The notes beneath the pieces were generated by a model, which was not told the DNA's origin, did not search any database, and saw only the letters and a program-made list of their open reading frames with translations. The position numbers and the translations under genes are program-made. A stretch of 64,000 nucleotides of DNA. Source: Natronobacterium gregoryi SP2. GTDB lineage: Archaea > Halobacteriota > Halobacteria > Halobacteriales > Natrialbaceae. Of this stretch, positions 24,552-32,675 are shown one piece after another. The stretch lies in NCBI RefSeq assembly GCF_000230715.2, contig NC_019792.1, positions 3,224,001 to 3,288,000 on the forward strand. Direction: 5' to 3'. Each line of letters starts with the position of its first letter. The first letter of the stretch is position 1.

Positions 24552-25886
24552 ATGGCACAGCAACGAGCCGAAGTGGCCGGCCCTCTCGATACGTTTCGGC
24601 AGTTTTTCTCCCTGCAGCGAGACGTCTTGGCGCTCTCGCTTGCGATGTTCGCGTTCAGTCTTGGCTTTCAAATGACCAACCGGTTTCTCCCCGAGTACCT
24701 CTTCTACCTCGGGGCGGGCGGCTTCGTCGTGGGGCTGTTCGCCACTCTCGGGAACGTCATCGGCGCTGTCTACCCCTACTACGGCGGCGTCGTCTCCGAC
24801 CGCGTCGGCTCCCGATATGCCCTGACAGTCTTCGGCTTCGTCTCTGCGTTCGGCTTCGTGATCTGGCTGGCCGCCGACTTCCTGCCCGCGGTCGATCTCG
24901 GCGTAGTCGTCCTCGAGCCGTGGGTCTGGGTGTTCGCCGGCCTGTTGCTGGCTCAGTGCTGGAAGTCGCTCGGTATCGGCGGCCATTACGCCATCGTCAA
25001 GCAGGCGACCGAACCGGACCGGCTGGCTCGCGGGTTCGCCAGTACGGAGACGTTTCGGCGGACTGCCTTCCTGCTCGCGCCGCTGATCGTCGCCGTCCTC
25101 GTGGCCGACGAGCTGATCCCCGGTTTCCTCTGGGTGCTCGTTCTGGCAATCGTCTTCGCGGTTCTCGGGACGATCGCCCAGCACTGGCTGTACGAGGCCG
25201 ACGAGGACACCGTCGGCAAGGAGTTCGAGGGCGTCAGCCAGATCGTCGACGACCTCCGGGCGTTGCCCGACGCCCTGCGCCCGCTGCTGGTGGCCGACAC
25301 CTTCGTCCGGTTCGCCAACGGGATGGTGTACGCGTTCTTCATCCTTGTCGTCACCCAGCTCATGCAGGTCGGGTTGACGGCGACGGTTCCCGTCTATGGA
25401 ACCGTCTCACTCTCTCCTGCCGCGTTCTTCGGGGTGCTGTTGAGCATCGAGATGCTGGTCGCACTGCTGACGATGGCACCAGCCGCCAAAATTGCGGAAC
25501 GCGTCGGCCTCAAGCCGGTCGTCGGCCTCGGCTTCTTCGTCTACGCGATCTTCCCGGTGTTGCTGATCTTCGGTCCGGGAGTCGTCACGGGAGTCGACGA
25601 CACCTGGCTGCTCGTCGCCCTCTTTGCCTTCTCCGGGCTGCGTTTCGCGGGACTACCAGCACACAAGGCCCTGATCGTCGGCCCTGCAGAACGGGGCGCA
25701 GGCGGACGAGTCACCGGCTCGTACTACTTCGTTCGCGGCGCAATCGTGATCCCGAGCGGCGTGCTCGGCGGCTTCCTCTGGGAGTTCGTCAGTCCGGAAC
25801 TGTCCTTTACGATCGCGACGGCCGTCGGACTGATCGGCGTCGCCTACTTCGTGCTCTTCGGTGAGGAGTTCGAAGCCTACGCGTAG
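24552..25886 (+). CDS. Major facilitator superfamily transporter
   Basis: A 444-residue permease with twelve hydrophobic segments. The loop between helices 2 and 3 reads YYGGVVSDRVGSRYALT, the MFS GxxSDRxGRR-type motif. A cytoplasmic loop of about 40 residues (EADEDTVGKEFEGVSQIVDDL) joins the two halves. Substrate unknown; the Gly-rich loop AERGAGGRVTGSYYFVRG is typical of drug/sugar exporters of archaea. ATG 24552 follows TACTAATAAT; the longer upstream frame is GC-poor in coding character and not used. The lipoprotein gene follows 24 bases after the stop and could be co-transcribed. Confidence 0.88.
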   Translation: MAQQRAEVAGPLDTFRQFFSLQRDVLALSLAMFAFSLGFQMTNRFLPEYLFYLGAGGFVVGLFATLGNVIGAVYPYYGGVVSDRVGSRYALTVFGFVSAFGFVIWLAADFLPAVDLGVVVLEPWVWVFAGLLLAQCWKSLGIGGHYAIVKQATEPDRLARGFASTETFRRTAFLLAPLIVAVLVADELIPGFLWVLVLAIVFAVLGTIAQHWLYEADEDTVGKEFEGVSQIVDDLRALPDALRPLLVADTFVRFANGMVYAFFILVVTQLMQVGLTATVPVYGTVSLSPAAFFGVLLSIEMLVALLTMAPAAKIAERVGLKPVVGLGFFVYAIFPVLLIFGPGVVTGVDDTWLLVALFAFSGLRFAGLPAHKALIVGPAERGAGGRVTGSYYFVRGAIVIPSGVLGGFLWEFVSPELSFTIATAVGLIGVAYFVLFGEEFEAYA

Positions 25887-25910
25887 TCGATCGATCTCGA
25901 GTTCCCCGCC

Positions 25911-27095
25911 GTGCCAGAACAGTCTTCTCGCGAGCGCGACAACGACCAGTACGTGAGACGAGTCCTTCTAGTTCTCTTGGTCGCGAGTATGCTGGTTCTC
26001 GCGGGGTGTGTCGGTGGACCTGGCAATGGCGATAACGCCACCGCCGAGCCAGACCTCCCCGAAGAGGACGTCGACGAACCCGTGGGTGACGACGTCGACA
26101 AAGAAAGCACTCACGACGAGACCGATGCCGTTACTGAGGGCGAAGAAACCGACGAGACGGACGAGAAACCACCCGACACAACGGACGTCGACGGCGACCT
26201 CGAGTTCCACCACGTAGATGTCGGCCAGGCCGACGCGACGTTGGTGGTCACGCCGAGTGACGAAACGATCCTCGTCGACACCGGCGACTGGCGACAGGAC
26301 GGCAGCGAGGTGATCGACTACCTCGAGTCCGAGGGCGTCGACCGGATCGATCACCTGGTCGCAACACACGCCCACGCCGACCACATCGGCGGTCACGCCG
26401 CGGTGATCGAGCACGTCGAGACCGACGGCGACGGGATCGGGGCCGCCTACGACTCCGGCGTGCCCCACACCTCCCAGACGTACGAGAACTACCTCGACGC
26501 CGTCGAGGAGCACGACATCGAACTACTGGTCGTCGAGGAAGGCGACGAACTCCCGATAGACGACGAATCGGTCTCGGCGCTCGTGACCAACCCGCCCGAA
26601 GGCGACTCCGGAGACGACCTCCACTACAACAGCGTCTCGCTCGTCCTCGAGTTCGGCGAGTTCCGGTACGTGACGACCGGCGACGCCGAAGCGGACGCCG
26701 AAGATCGGATAGTCGAGGAGTGGGGCGACGACCTCGAGGGCGACGTTTACCAGGCCGGCCACCACGGCTCGTCGACCTCCTCGACGGCACCGTTCGTGGA
26801 CGCCGTCGCGCCCGAAATCGCAGTCGTCTCGAGCGACCACGACTCGCAGTACGGCCACCCACACGACGAGGTGCTCGAGGCGTTCGCGGACCGCGGGGTC
26901 GAGACCTACTGGACCGCCGTCCACGGCGACGTCGTCGTCACGACCGACGGCAACGAGGTCGCCGTCGAGACGGAGGCGATCGTCTCGACCGACGGCGAGG
27001 ACCTCCGCGAGGCAAAACACGCCGCGGACGACCCTCACTCGAGCCTGTCGAGAACAATTAATACACCCCTCGGTCTTACGTCTCTACCAGGATGA
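25911..27095 (+). CDS. ComEC/Rec2-like metallo-beta-lactamase lipoprotein
   Basis: A 394-residue protein with GTG start, a hydrophobic segment and lipobox LVLAGC (Cys33), then an acidic linker to about residue 95. The rest is a metallo-beta-lactamase fold related to the soluble domain of the DNA-uptake protein ComEC. FHHVDVGQADATLV begins the fold. Metal ligands are in THAHADHIGGH, the next acidic ligand in TTGDAEADAEDRI, and the last in GHHGSSTSS. It lacks the ComEC membrane channel, so it is a lipid-anchored external hydrolase or nuclease; the substrate is unknown. Its stop overlaps the start of the DUF3006 gene by four bases (ATGA). Confidence 0.88.
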   Translation: MPEQSSRERDNDQYVRRVLLVLLVASMLVLAGCVGGPGNGDNATAEPDLPEEDVDEPVGDDVDKESTHDETDAVTEGEETDETDEKPPDTTDVDGDLEFHHVDVGQADATLVVTPSDETILVDTGDWRQDGSEVIDYLESEGVDRIDHLVATHAHADHIGGHAAVIEHVETDGDGIGAAYDSGVPHTSQTYENYLDAVEEHDIELLVVEEGDELPIDDESVSALVTNPPEGDSGDDLHYNSVSLVLEFGEFRYVTTGDAEADAEDRIVEEWGDDLEGDVYQAGHHGSSTSSTAPFVDAVAPEIAVVSSDHDSQYGHPHDEVLEAFADRGVETYWTAVHGDVVVTTDGNEVAVETEAIVSTDGEDLREAKHAADDPHSSLSRTINTPLGLTSLPG

Positions 27096-27364
27096 CCGAG
27101 AGCTTCACTGGCGTCGTCGACCGCGTCGTCGACGGCGAGACGGCCGTGATTCTGCTTGAGGAAGACGGCGAGACGGTCGATCAGTTGGACGTTCCCCTCG
27201 GTCGACTCCCGGAGCCAGCGCGAGACGAGGGCGCGATTCTGTCGATCACCGTCTCCGCTGGCGAACTCGTCGACGCGGAGTCCCGGCCCGAAGAGACGAG
27301 TGATCGACGCGAGTCCGCTCGAGAGCGACTGAAACGGCTCTCGGATCGGCTCTCGGAGCGGTAG
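27092..27364 (+). CDS. DUF3006-domain protein
   Basis: A 90-residue small beta-barrel-like protein beginning FTGVVDRVVDGETAVILLEEDG, the DUF3006 signature, followed by a charged helical tail. DUF3006 genes are often found beside ComEC-like metallo-beta-lactamase genes in bacteria too. Here the ATG overlaps the stop of such a gene (ATGA, 27092-27095), which indicates translational coupling. A role as partner or regulator of the hydrolase is inferred. No signal peptide, so if it works with the exported partner it must do so before export. Confidence 0.85.
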   Translation: MTESFTGVVDRVVDGETAVILLEEDGETVDQLDVPLGRLPEPARDEGAILSITVSAGELVDAESRPEETSDRRESARERLKRLSDRLSER

Positions 27365-27547
27365 ACGCGTCACTCGTTTGCGACGCTGTCGACGATACGA
27401 CGCTACGATACCCGCCGATACCGACCGGAGAGGGAGACGAGCGAGACGGTGTATCCCGTTCCAGTGATGCGGACAGCTGCTGTCAGACGTACCGGTGTAA
27501 CCGCCTCGAGTCGCGGTTTCACTGGTACCGACCGACGGGAAACCGTC

Positions 27548-28021
27548 TCACGCTGACTCGTTTTCCGCTGCCTGGATCGCTTCGATACCGAACTGCACGA
27601 CATCCGGCGAGAGGTCACTGTTCCGAAGTTCGGCTGTCGTATACCACTGCCACGATTCCGCGCTTTCTTCACCGTCTGCCGGTGAGATATCACGGCTCGG
27701 GACAGTGGCGTAGTAGATGTGGTCGATATGCTGGTGGCCAACAGTTCCGTCGTAAACGTTGATATCGTAGAGCATCTGATGGCGTGGTTGCGGAAGGGCT
27801 CTCCCAGCAGGTGCAGAAACGTCTCGTGTCTCATCGAGAAGGTCTGGCTCGAGCCCCATCTCTTCCCGGACTTCTCGGAGGGCAGCCTCGTGTGGGAGTT
27901 CGTCCCGATCAACGTGCCCACCCGGTGGGATCGTGATTCCCAGATGCTTGTGATCGTGCAATGCAGTTGCTCCGCGATTGACCACGTAAATCGTTCCAGT
28001 AAAATGACGAGTTGTCTCCAT
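27548..28021 (-). CDS. Nudix hydrolase
   Basis: A 157-residue pyrophosphohydrolase of nucleoside-diphosphate-linked substrates. The Nudix box is complete: GGHVDRDE, then HEAALREVREEMG, matching G-x5-E-x7-REVxEExG. ATG 28021 (METTRHFTG) is preferred over a start 15 codons upstream, because the fold begins at FTGTIYVVNRG. The C-terminus ESWQWYTTAEL is typical. Substrate cannot be told from the sequence. It is alone on the minus strand; the next 840 bases upstream contain no clear gene. Confidence 0.9.
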   Translation of the reverse strand: METTRHFTGTIYVVNRGATALHDHKHLGITIPPGGHVDRDELPHEAALREVREEMGLEPDLLDETRDVSAPAGRALPQPRHQMLYDINVYDGTVGHQHIDHIYYATVPSRDISPADGEESAESWQWYTTAELRNSDLSPDVVQFGIEAIQAAENESA

Positions 28022-28206
28022 ACCTCTCGTCTCTGAACACGCCCACATATCTATACCGACATCCACTCGTATATTGGTTCAATCCCCCTGATCGGCCACG
28101 AGACGCTGTCTATACCAGTCGTAGACGGTGGCCGCACGATGAGCACAGAACTCCCCTGTCACGGAGACGACCTCTAAACGAAAAGCAGCGCGAGTTCCCC
28201 GCCCTT

Positions 28207-28489
28207 CCGAAAACCTGCGGTTTTCGGCTTTCGCAAATCTTCGATTTGTGTCAACACCGTGGGCGGGTGTGAAGCGTGTACGCTCGGCTGCGTCCCCGTT
28301 TTTACGTATTGGGACGCCCTACTACAGTTTGGAACCCACGTTATCGGCCTCGCAAAACCCGCGCACCTACTTCGGGATAAGACGCGGTGTCGTCCGAAAG
28401 ACGAAGTCTTTCGTGATCAAGCGAAACCTTCGGTTTCGCGGACCTCGCGAAGCTCCGCTTCGCTCAGTCACGAAAATTAGAGATTTTCG
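28207..28489. repeat. Cluster of six short hairpins
   Basis: Six near-perfect inverted repeats with tiny loops lie at 28207-28227, 28234-28248, 28395-28413, 28421-28439, 28447-28463 and 28471-28489. Examples are GCGAAACCTTCGGTTTCGC and CGAAAGACGAAGTCTTTCG. They are different in sequence but alike in design (six- to nine-base arms, loops of about three to five bases, CGAA or GCGAA start). Confidence 0.75.
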
Positions 28490-28547
28490 AACGACGCCGG
28501 GCCTGTGTCGCGCCTTCGTGAAGGGGCGGACGCCCACGGACACACCC

Positions 28548-28583
28548 GCCACGGCTGCAACAGATGACCTCTGTTGCGGTGGC
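28548..28583. other. Long stem-loop
   Basis: GCCAC and GCAACAGA on the left arm pair with TCTGTTGC and GTGGC on the right arm around a short loop (bases 28548-28583). It follows the hairpin cluster and could belong to a structured transcript; no gene overlaps it convincingly. Confidence 0.5.
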
Positions 28584-28858
28584 ACTTCCGGTGTGTTCGG
28601 GTGTTACTGGTTCCCCGCGAGCCCCCGCAGGGACGAGCGCGGGCGGAATTACATTCGCTACCGGTCGTTTCGCTGGCTCCACGCCAGAGACCACGACGAA
28701 GCCACGGGCCACCGCGCCCATGGTACTTCACTTCGGCTCGTCTCCGTCGTCGTTGCCCTCCTATTTCCATGCGGTGTTGTCAGTCGGCTACTAGCGACTC
28801 GCAGGCAAAAACCCACCCGCTGGCGACTCCGGCTCGGTTGCTCACGAGCAGCGGTCGA

Positions 28859-29872
28859 TTACGACCCGTCGGGGAGACGGCCAGTCAGTGCCTCGCTCGC
28901 CGGTGCGAACGAAATCGTCGAACCGAGGTCCTGCTCCCGGGCGCGCTCGTACAGCATGTGGGCCGCGGCGACCGTCTCGATTCCCGTCCCGCCGCTGTCG
29001 AACACCGTGATCTCGTCGTCGCTCGTCCGTCCCGGCGCGTGTCCGGCGACGACCTCGCCCAGTTCGGCGTGGACGTGGTCCTCCGTGATGGCTCCCTCCT
29101 CGAGCGCCGCGAGGAACGCGCCGGCGTCGAACGTCGCCCGCTCGCGCAGGTCTGGGACGTACGTGGCCCGTTCGACGGTCCGAACGTCGATCTCGTGGCT
29201 TTCCTCCTCGTACTGGCCCATCGCCGTCACGTGCGTGCCGGGCTCGAGGTCGTCGCCGCCGAACACTGGCTCCGTGGACTTCGTCGCAGTGACGACCACG
29301 TCCGCGCCGTCGATTGCATCGGCGCTCGAGTCGGTGGCGGTGACGGTCGCCTCGAGTCGCTGGTCGAAATCGTCGGCGAAGGCCTCGCGGTTCTGGCGGG
29401 TCGGCGAGTAGACTCGGACCGCCTCGAACGCCCGGACGGTCGCGGTGGTGTGGAGCTGACCGCGGGCTTGCGAGCCGCTGCCGATAACGGCGAGGGTCGT
29501 CGCGTCGTCGCGGGCGAGTTCGTCGACGGCGACTGCGCCCGCGGCACCGGTCTTGAACGGGTTCATGCTCGCACCGTCGAGGAGAGCCAGCGGTTCGCCG
29601 TTCTCGGCGTCGAACAGTGGCGTCACGAACCAGGCGTCTCCCGCGCCGAACCCGGCACCGTACATGTAACCGCCCATCGCTCCGGTTTCGGGGAGTACGG
29701 CCGCGTAGCTGGTGAACATGCCGTCGGGTTCGGTCCGGTGGAACTTCTGGCGAGGGTGTGCTGGCGCGCCGTCGCCGACCTGCTGGTAGCCGTCCCTGAC
29801 TGCCTCGACGTACTCCGCGGGTGTCGCGAGTCCATCGATCTCGTCGCTGGTGAGAAACAGAGCGTCGGTCAT
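28859..29872 (-). CDS. Ornithine cyclodeaminase / alanine dehydrogenase family protein
   Basis: A 337-residue NAD(P)-dependent enzyme of the mu-crystallin superfamily, which includes ornithine cyclodeaminase and archaeal alanine dehydrogenase. The substrate-binding region has RQKFHRTEPDG with the conserved Lys. The Rossmann motif is VIGSGSQARGQL near residue 127. The NAD-binding helix is followed by VVVTATKSTEPVF and an Asp-rich end typical of the family. ATG 29872 begins MTDALFLTSDEI; the longer upstream frame is not conserved-looking. Assignment to one substrate is not possible from sequence alone; alanine dehydrogenase is a fair alternative. Stands alone on the minus strand. Confidence 0.9.
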   Translation of the reverse strand: MTDALFLTSDEIDGLATPAEYVEAVRDGYQQVGDGAPAHPRQKFHRTEPDGMFTSYAAVLPETGAMGGYMYGAGFGAGDAWFVTPLFDAENGEPLALLDGASMNPFKTGAAGAVAVDELARDDATTLAVIGSGSQARGQLHTTATVRAFEAVRVYSPTRQNREAFADDFDQRLEATVTATDSSADAIDGADVVVTATKSTEPVFGGDDLEPGTHVTAMGQYEEESHEIDVRTVERATYVPDLRERATFDAGAFLAALEEGAITEDHVHAELGEVVAGHAPGRTSDDEITVFDSGGTGIETVAAAHMLYERAREQDLGSTISFAPASEALTGRLPDGS

Positions 29873-30271
29873 GGGCTGTACTATCGAGTACAGGTGGAAA
29901 AAGGCACGTGGCCGGGCCAGCGCCGCGTCGGAACCGAGAAGGGACGAGCGGTTCGTCTTCCAACACCGTCGCCAGGGAGCGCCAGTCACCCCCTCGAGTG
30001 GTCGATCGAAATTCGTCGGAGCCGTCGACCACACACTCGACGAGACCGGTCTCGCCACGGATCGCGAAGAAGCCTGTCCACTCCGTGTTTCGAGTGTGAC
30101 GCCCGGATACGCCAGTCGTGGGTGGCTATCGAGTCCGCGACGCGGACAGCGAAACGGTCGTCGCTCGCTGTCCGACGCCCACGCCATCCGACGCCGGTCG
30201 CGAGCTCACTTACGCGAATCGGGGGATCGACATGCGTGTGAATCGCCGTACGCCCCTGTAACACCACACAT
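29873..30271. other. Intergenic region, nothing clear
   Basis: About 400 bases between divergently transcribed genes. Frames on both strands have Arg/Ser-rich, gene-unlike products. No TATA box stands out and no repeat was recognised. Confidence 0.35.
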
Positions 30272-30679
30272 ATGGGATTAAAGAACGAAGACCAAGCAGG
30301 TGACCGACTAACGATGAGGAATCGACGGCTCGAACTCGATTCGCTGACCGGAATCCACTGGCTTGCTATCCTCGCGGCGATCGTGAGCGGGCTCGTTCAT
30401 CTGGTGTTGGGGGTCGGATTCCTCCCACACTGGATGGGCGCGCTCTTCTTGCTCGCGGCAGTCGGCTTCGCGGCCGGCATCGGCCTCGTCCTGATCGACT
30501 ATCGACGACGGCTGGTGTACCTGGTGGGGATTCCGTTCGTCGGAGGGCAGGTCGTTCTCTGGTACGCACTGAACCAGCCGTCGAGCATCGGTGATCTGGG
30601 CGTGGCTGAAGTCGTCGACAAACTCGCCCAGGCCGTCCTGATCGTAGCACTCTCCGTCCTCTATCGCTGGGAGCCGTGA
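30272..30679 (+). CDS. Small membrane protein heading a tight operon
   Basis: A 135-residue haloarchaeal membrane protein of unknown function (resembling DUF7475-type proteins). Four hydrophobic segments follow a polar start: IHWLAILAAIVSGLVHLVLG, MGALFLLAAVGFAAGIGLVL, LVYLVGIPFVGGQVVLWYAL and AQAVLIVALSVLYRW. ATG 30272 or the internal ATG 30314 are both possible; the second places the first helix closer to the N-terminus. Its TGA overlaps the GTG of the next gene (GTGA), so translation is coupled. Confidence 0.72.
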   Translation: MGLKNEDQAGDRLTMRNRRLELDSLTGIHWLAILAAIVSGLVHLVLGVGFLPHWMGALFLLAAVGFAAGIGLVLIDYRRRLVYLVGIPFVGGQVVLWYALNQPSSIGDLGVAEVVDKLAQAVLIVALSVLYRWEP

Positions 30680-31485
30680 CCGACCCCGAGCTACGGATCG
30701 GTTCCTGGAAGCGGATCAGCGGCCAACTGGACGTCCAGTTTCGACAGACAGTCACGGCCCGGCTCGAGGCCACCGTTCCGGTCGAACTGGTGCGGCGTGG
30801 ACACCGTCTCCGGCGGTCACTGCTTCCCAGCCGGTACACCGACGCCGACCCGCTGTGTGTCGTCGAAGTGGACCCTCACCGAATCGAACGGAGCATTCTC
30901 GAGACCGCCCCAACCTACCCGCAGTGGGGGCGCGTCGAGGGCGGCGACTGGGACCGTCGATGGGAGCCGTTCGACGACCGGCTCGTCCCCCAGGCGATGA
31001 GACAGCGGTTCGTCGACGGGCAACCCTGGCGGGAGACGCTGTTGCTTGAGGCCTACCGCGAACAGCTCGAACGGTTCGGGAACGCCTGGGAGCATACCTC
31101 GATCGATGGGTTCGACCGTCGGTGTCGAGCGATCGAACGACTCTATACGTCGATCCGTACGGACGGCTACAAACGACAGACGGAGCTGCGCCAGTGGAGC
31201 GGCAGGGAACCGATCGCGACCCGCGTCGACGAGATCAACGTCGACATCGCCCGCGACGGGACGCTGTACTGGCGTGGCTACGGGCAACATCGGCTCGCGA
31301 TCGCCAAACTGCTCGATCTCGAGTCAGTACCGGTCCTGTTGCACCGTCGTCACGCCGGGTGGCAGACGCGCCGGGAGCAAATCAGGGAGTGGCTGGTGGA
31401 CTCGGGCGACGCGGGCGACGAGTTGGCCGTCGATCATCCCGATCTGACCGATCTCGTCGGCGCGAACAGGGGGGAGTCGTCGTGA
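30676..31485 (+). CDS. ParB/sulfiredoxin-like domain protein, unknown function
   Basis: A 269-residue soluble protein with GTG start overlapping the preceding stop and a TGA overlapping the next start, so it is the middle gene of a coupled trio. The C-terminal half contains EINVDIARDGTLYWRG, then GQHRLAIAKLLDL and VPVLLHRRHAGW. This is the pattern of ParB/Srx-like folds, in which a G-x-HR motif binds a nucleotide or phosphate. The N-terminal half is rich in Arg and aromatic residues (YPQWGRVEGGDWDRRWEPF). Family members of this type are often found next to sugar or lipid-head-group genes; the function here is unknown. Confidence 0.65.
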   Translation: MTDPELRIGSWKRISGQLDVQFRQTVTARLEATVPVELVRRGHRLRRSLLPSRYTDADPLCVVEVDPHRIERSILETAPTYPQWGRVEGGDWDRRWEPFDDRLVPQAMRQRFVDGQPWRETLLLEAYREQLERFGNAWEHTSIDGFDRRCRAIERLYTSIRTDGYKRQTELRQWSGREPIATRVDEINVDIARDGTLYWRGYGQHRLAIAKLLDLESVPVLLHRRHAGWQTRREQIREWLVDSGDAGDELAVDHPDLTDLVGANRGESS

Positions 31486-32246
31486 CGGATCGACCGTTCC
31501 GTGCGCCGGCCGCGAGTGTGACTCGCCAGTGGATGATCCTCGCAAGTGCCGTCGCCGTTCTCGCGCTGGTGGCTGGTTCGCCCGTCTACGCGTGGTCTTC
31601 CGGCGCAGGTGGACCGTTCGTCGTCGGGGCCGTCCTCGGATTCGTCGCGGTCGTCGTCGCGTCCTGGCGATCGATCACGCTGGCCCGGCAACGCGTGGGC
31701 GTCGAACCGATCACCCCGGCAACCTGGCTCACCGCCAGCCGGGGTGGAACGCTCGTGATACTCGCCGGGTTTCTTCTGATTGCCCGGCCTCCCGATGCGT
31801 TCGCGTGGGTGCCCGCGACACTGTTCGCGGTCGCCGCCGGTCTGGATGCCGTCGACGGGACACTGGCTCGAGCGACCGACGATGTCTCGGAACTCGGCAG
31901 CCGACTCGACGTCGAAATCGACTCACTGACAGTGCTCGTCGGCACGCTGCTTGCCATCCAGTACGACGTCGTCCCTGTCGCATTTCTCGTCGTCGGGCTC
32001 TCGCGGTACGCGTTCGTCGCCGGAATACGCTACCGGCGATGGGCCGGCCGGCCAGTGTACGACCTCGACCCGAGCACGCCACGGCGCGTTCTCGGGGCGC
32101 TCGCGATGGTGACCATCTGGCTCGCACTCTCGCCGATCCCTGGCCCAGCGCCCACTCGAGTCCTCGCGGTCGTCGTTTTGTTCCCGTTCGTGGCGAACTT
32201 CGCCCGGGACTGGCTGGTCGTCTCCGGTCGGCGTCGCCACACGTAA
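31482..32246 (+). CDS. CDP-alcohol phosphatidyltransferase family protein
   Basis: A 254-residue membrane enzyme that should join a CDP-activated lipid (CDP-archaeol) or CDP-alcohol to an alcohol acceptor. It has about six to seven hydrophobic segments. The catalytic motif D-G-x2-A-R-x8-G-x3-D-x3-D is present as DAVDGTLAR, then ELGSRLDVEID near residues 120-145. The N-terminus (about 60 residues with two helices) is longer than in minimal PgsA-like proteins. GTG 31482 overlaps the previous TGA. The acceptor (glycerol-phosphate, inositol-phosphate, serine or another) cannot be read from the sequence; the linked GT4 and PTPS-like genes give no simple answer. Confidence 0.85.
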   Translation: MTDRPFRAPAASVTRQWMILASAVAVLALVAGSPVYAWSSGAGGPFVVGAVLGFVAVVVASWRSITLARQRVGVEPITPATWLTASRGGTLVILAGFLLIARPPDAFAWVPATLFAVAAGLDAVDGTLARATDDVSELGSRLDVEIDSLTVLVGTLLAIQYDVVPVAFLVVGLSRYAFVAGIRYRRWAGRPVYDLDPSTPRRVLGALAMVTIWLALSPIPGPAPTRVLAVVVLFPFVANFARDWLVVSGRRRHT

Positions 32247-32293
32247 ACTGCCCGTAGCCCACCGTTAAGTGCTCGCGCCCGAAAGGTATCCAC

Positions 32294-32671
32294 ATGTACT
32301 CCGTTTCGGTTTCTCGGTCGTTCGTCGCCCAGCACTACCTGACGGTGCCGAATCCAGGCCCCGAAGGGGAGCTACACTCTCACCAGTTCACCGCCGAAGT
32401 AACGTTCGAGGGGCCCGAACTCGGCGAGTACGGCTACCTCGTCGACATCGACGCGGTCGTCGAAGCGCTCGAAACCGTCGTCGAGACGGTTCGAGATCGG
32501 ACGCTCAACGACCTTCCCGCCTTCGAGAGGAAGAACCCGAGTGCCGAGCGTCTTGCCAAAGTCGTCGGCGATCGGCTGCTCGAGGAACTCGAACCGGAGA
32601 CAGCCACGCGACTCGCGGTGACTGTCCAGGAAGATGACATCGCGTCGGTCACTCACGACCGTTCGCTGTGA
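32294..32671 (+). CDS. 6-pyruvoyltetrahydropterin synthase / QueD-like protein
   Basis: A 125-residue T-fold enzyme acting on dihydroneopterin triphosphate. Zinc ligands are His14 (in SFVAQHYL), His28 and His30 (in LHSH). The catalytic Cys expected four residues before the HxH pair is replaced by Glu24, as in the PTPS-III group, which makes 6-hydroxymethyl-dihydropterin instead of the usual products. The His-Asp/Glu part at the C-terminus is recognisable (VTVQEDD). This favours a role in folate or methanopterin-like cofactor synthesis over queuosine or archaeosine synthesis, but that is inference from one residue. It follows the CDP-alcohol transferase by 47 bases and precedes the GT4 gene by four. 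Confidence 0.82.
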   Translation: MYSVSVSRSFVAQHYLTVPNPGPEGELHSHQFTAEVTFEGPELGEYGYLVDIDAVVEALETVVETVRDRTLNDLPAFERKNPSAERLAKVVGDRLLEELEPETATRLAVTVQEDDIASVTHDRSL

Positions 32672-32675
32672 GTGT

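Larger units (their letters stand above)
28022..28858. other. Long stretch without a convincing gene, rich in hairpins
   Basis: About 840 bases. Open frames exist on both strands, one up to 387 codons on the plus strand starting near 28248, but their products look like GC-biased noise and interrupt one another. The stretch is instead organised as short palindromes (28207-28489) followed by a larger stem-loop (28548-28583). A remnant of a mobile element or a structured RNA is possible. Confidence 0.45.

Noticed and set aside
24000-25184. Minus-strand frame of 394 codons
   Set aside because: Antisense to the MFS transporter and overlapping the HD protein in another frame; Arg/Gly-rich product.
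28574-30241. Plus-strand open frame of 555 codons
   Set aside because: Mostly antisense to the ornithine cyclodeaminase-type gene; the part outside it is low-complexity and unconvincing.
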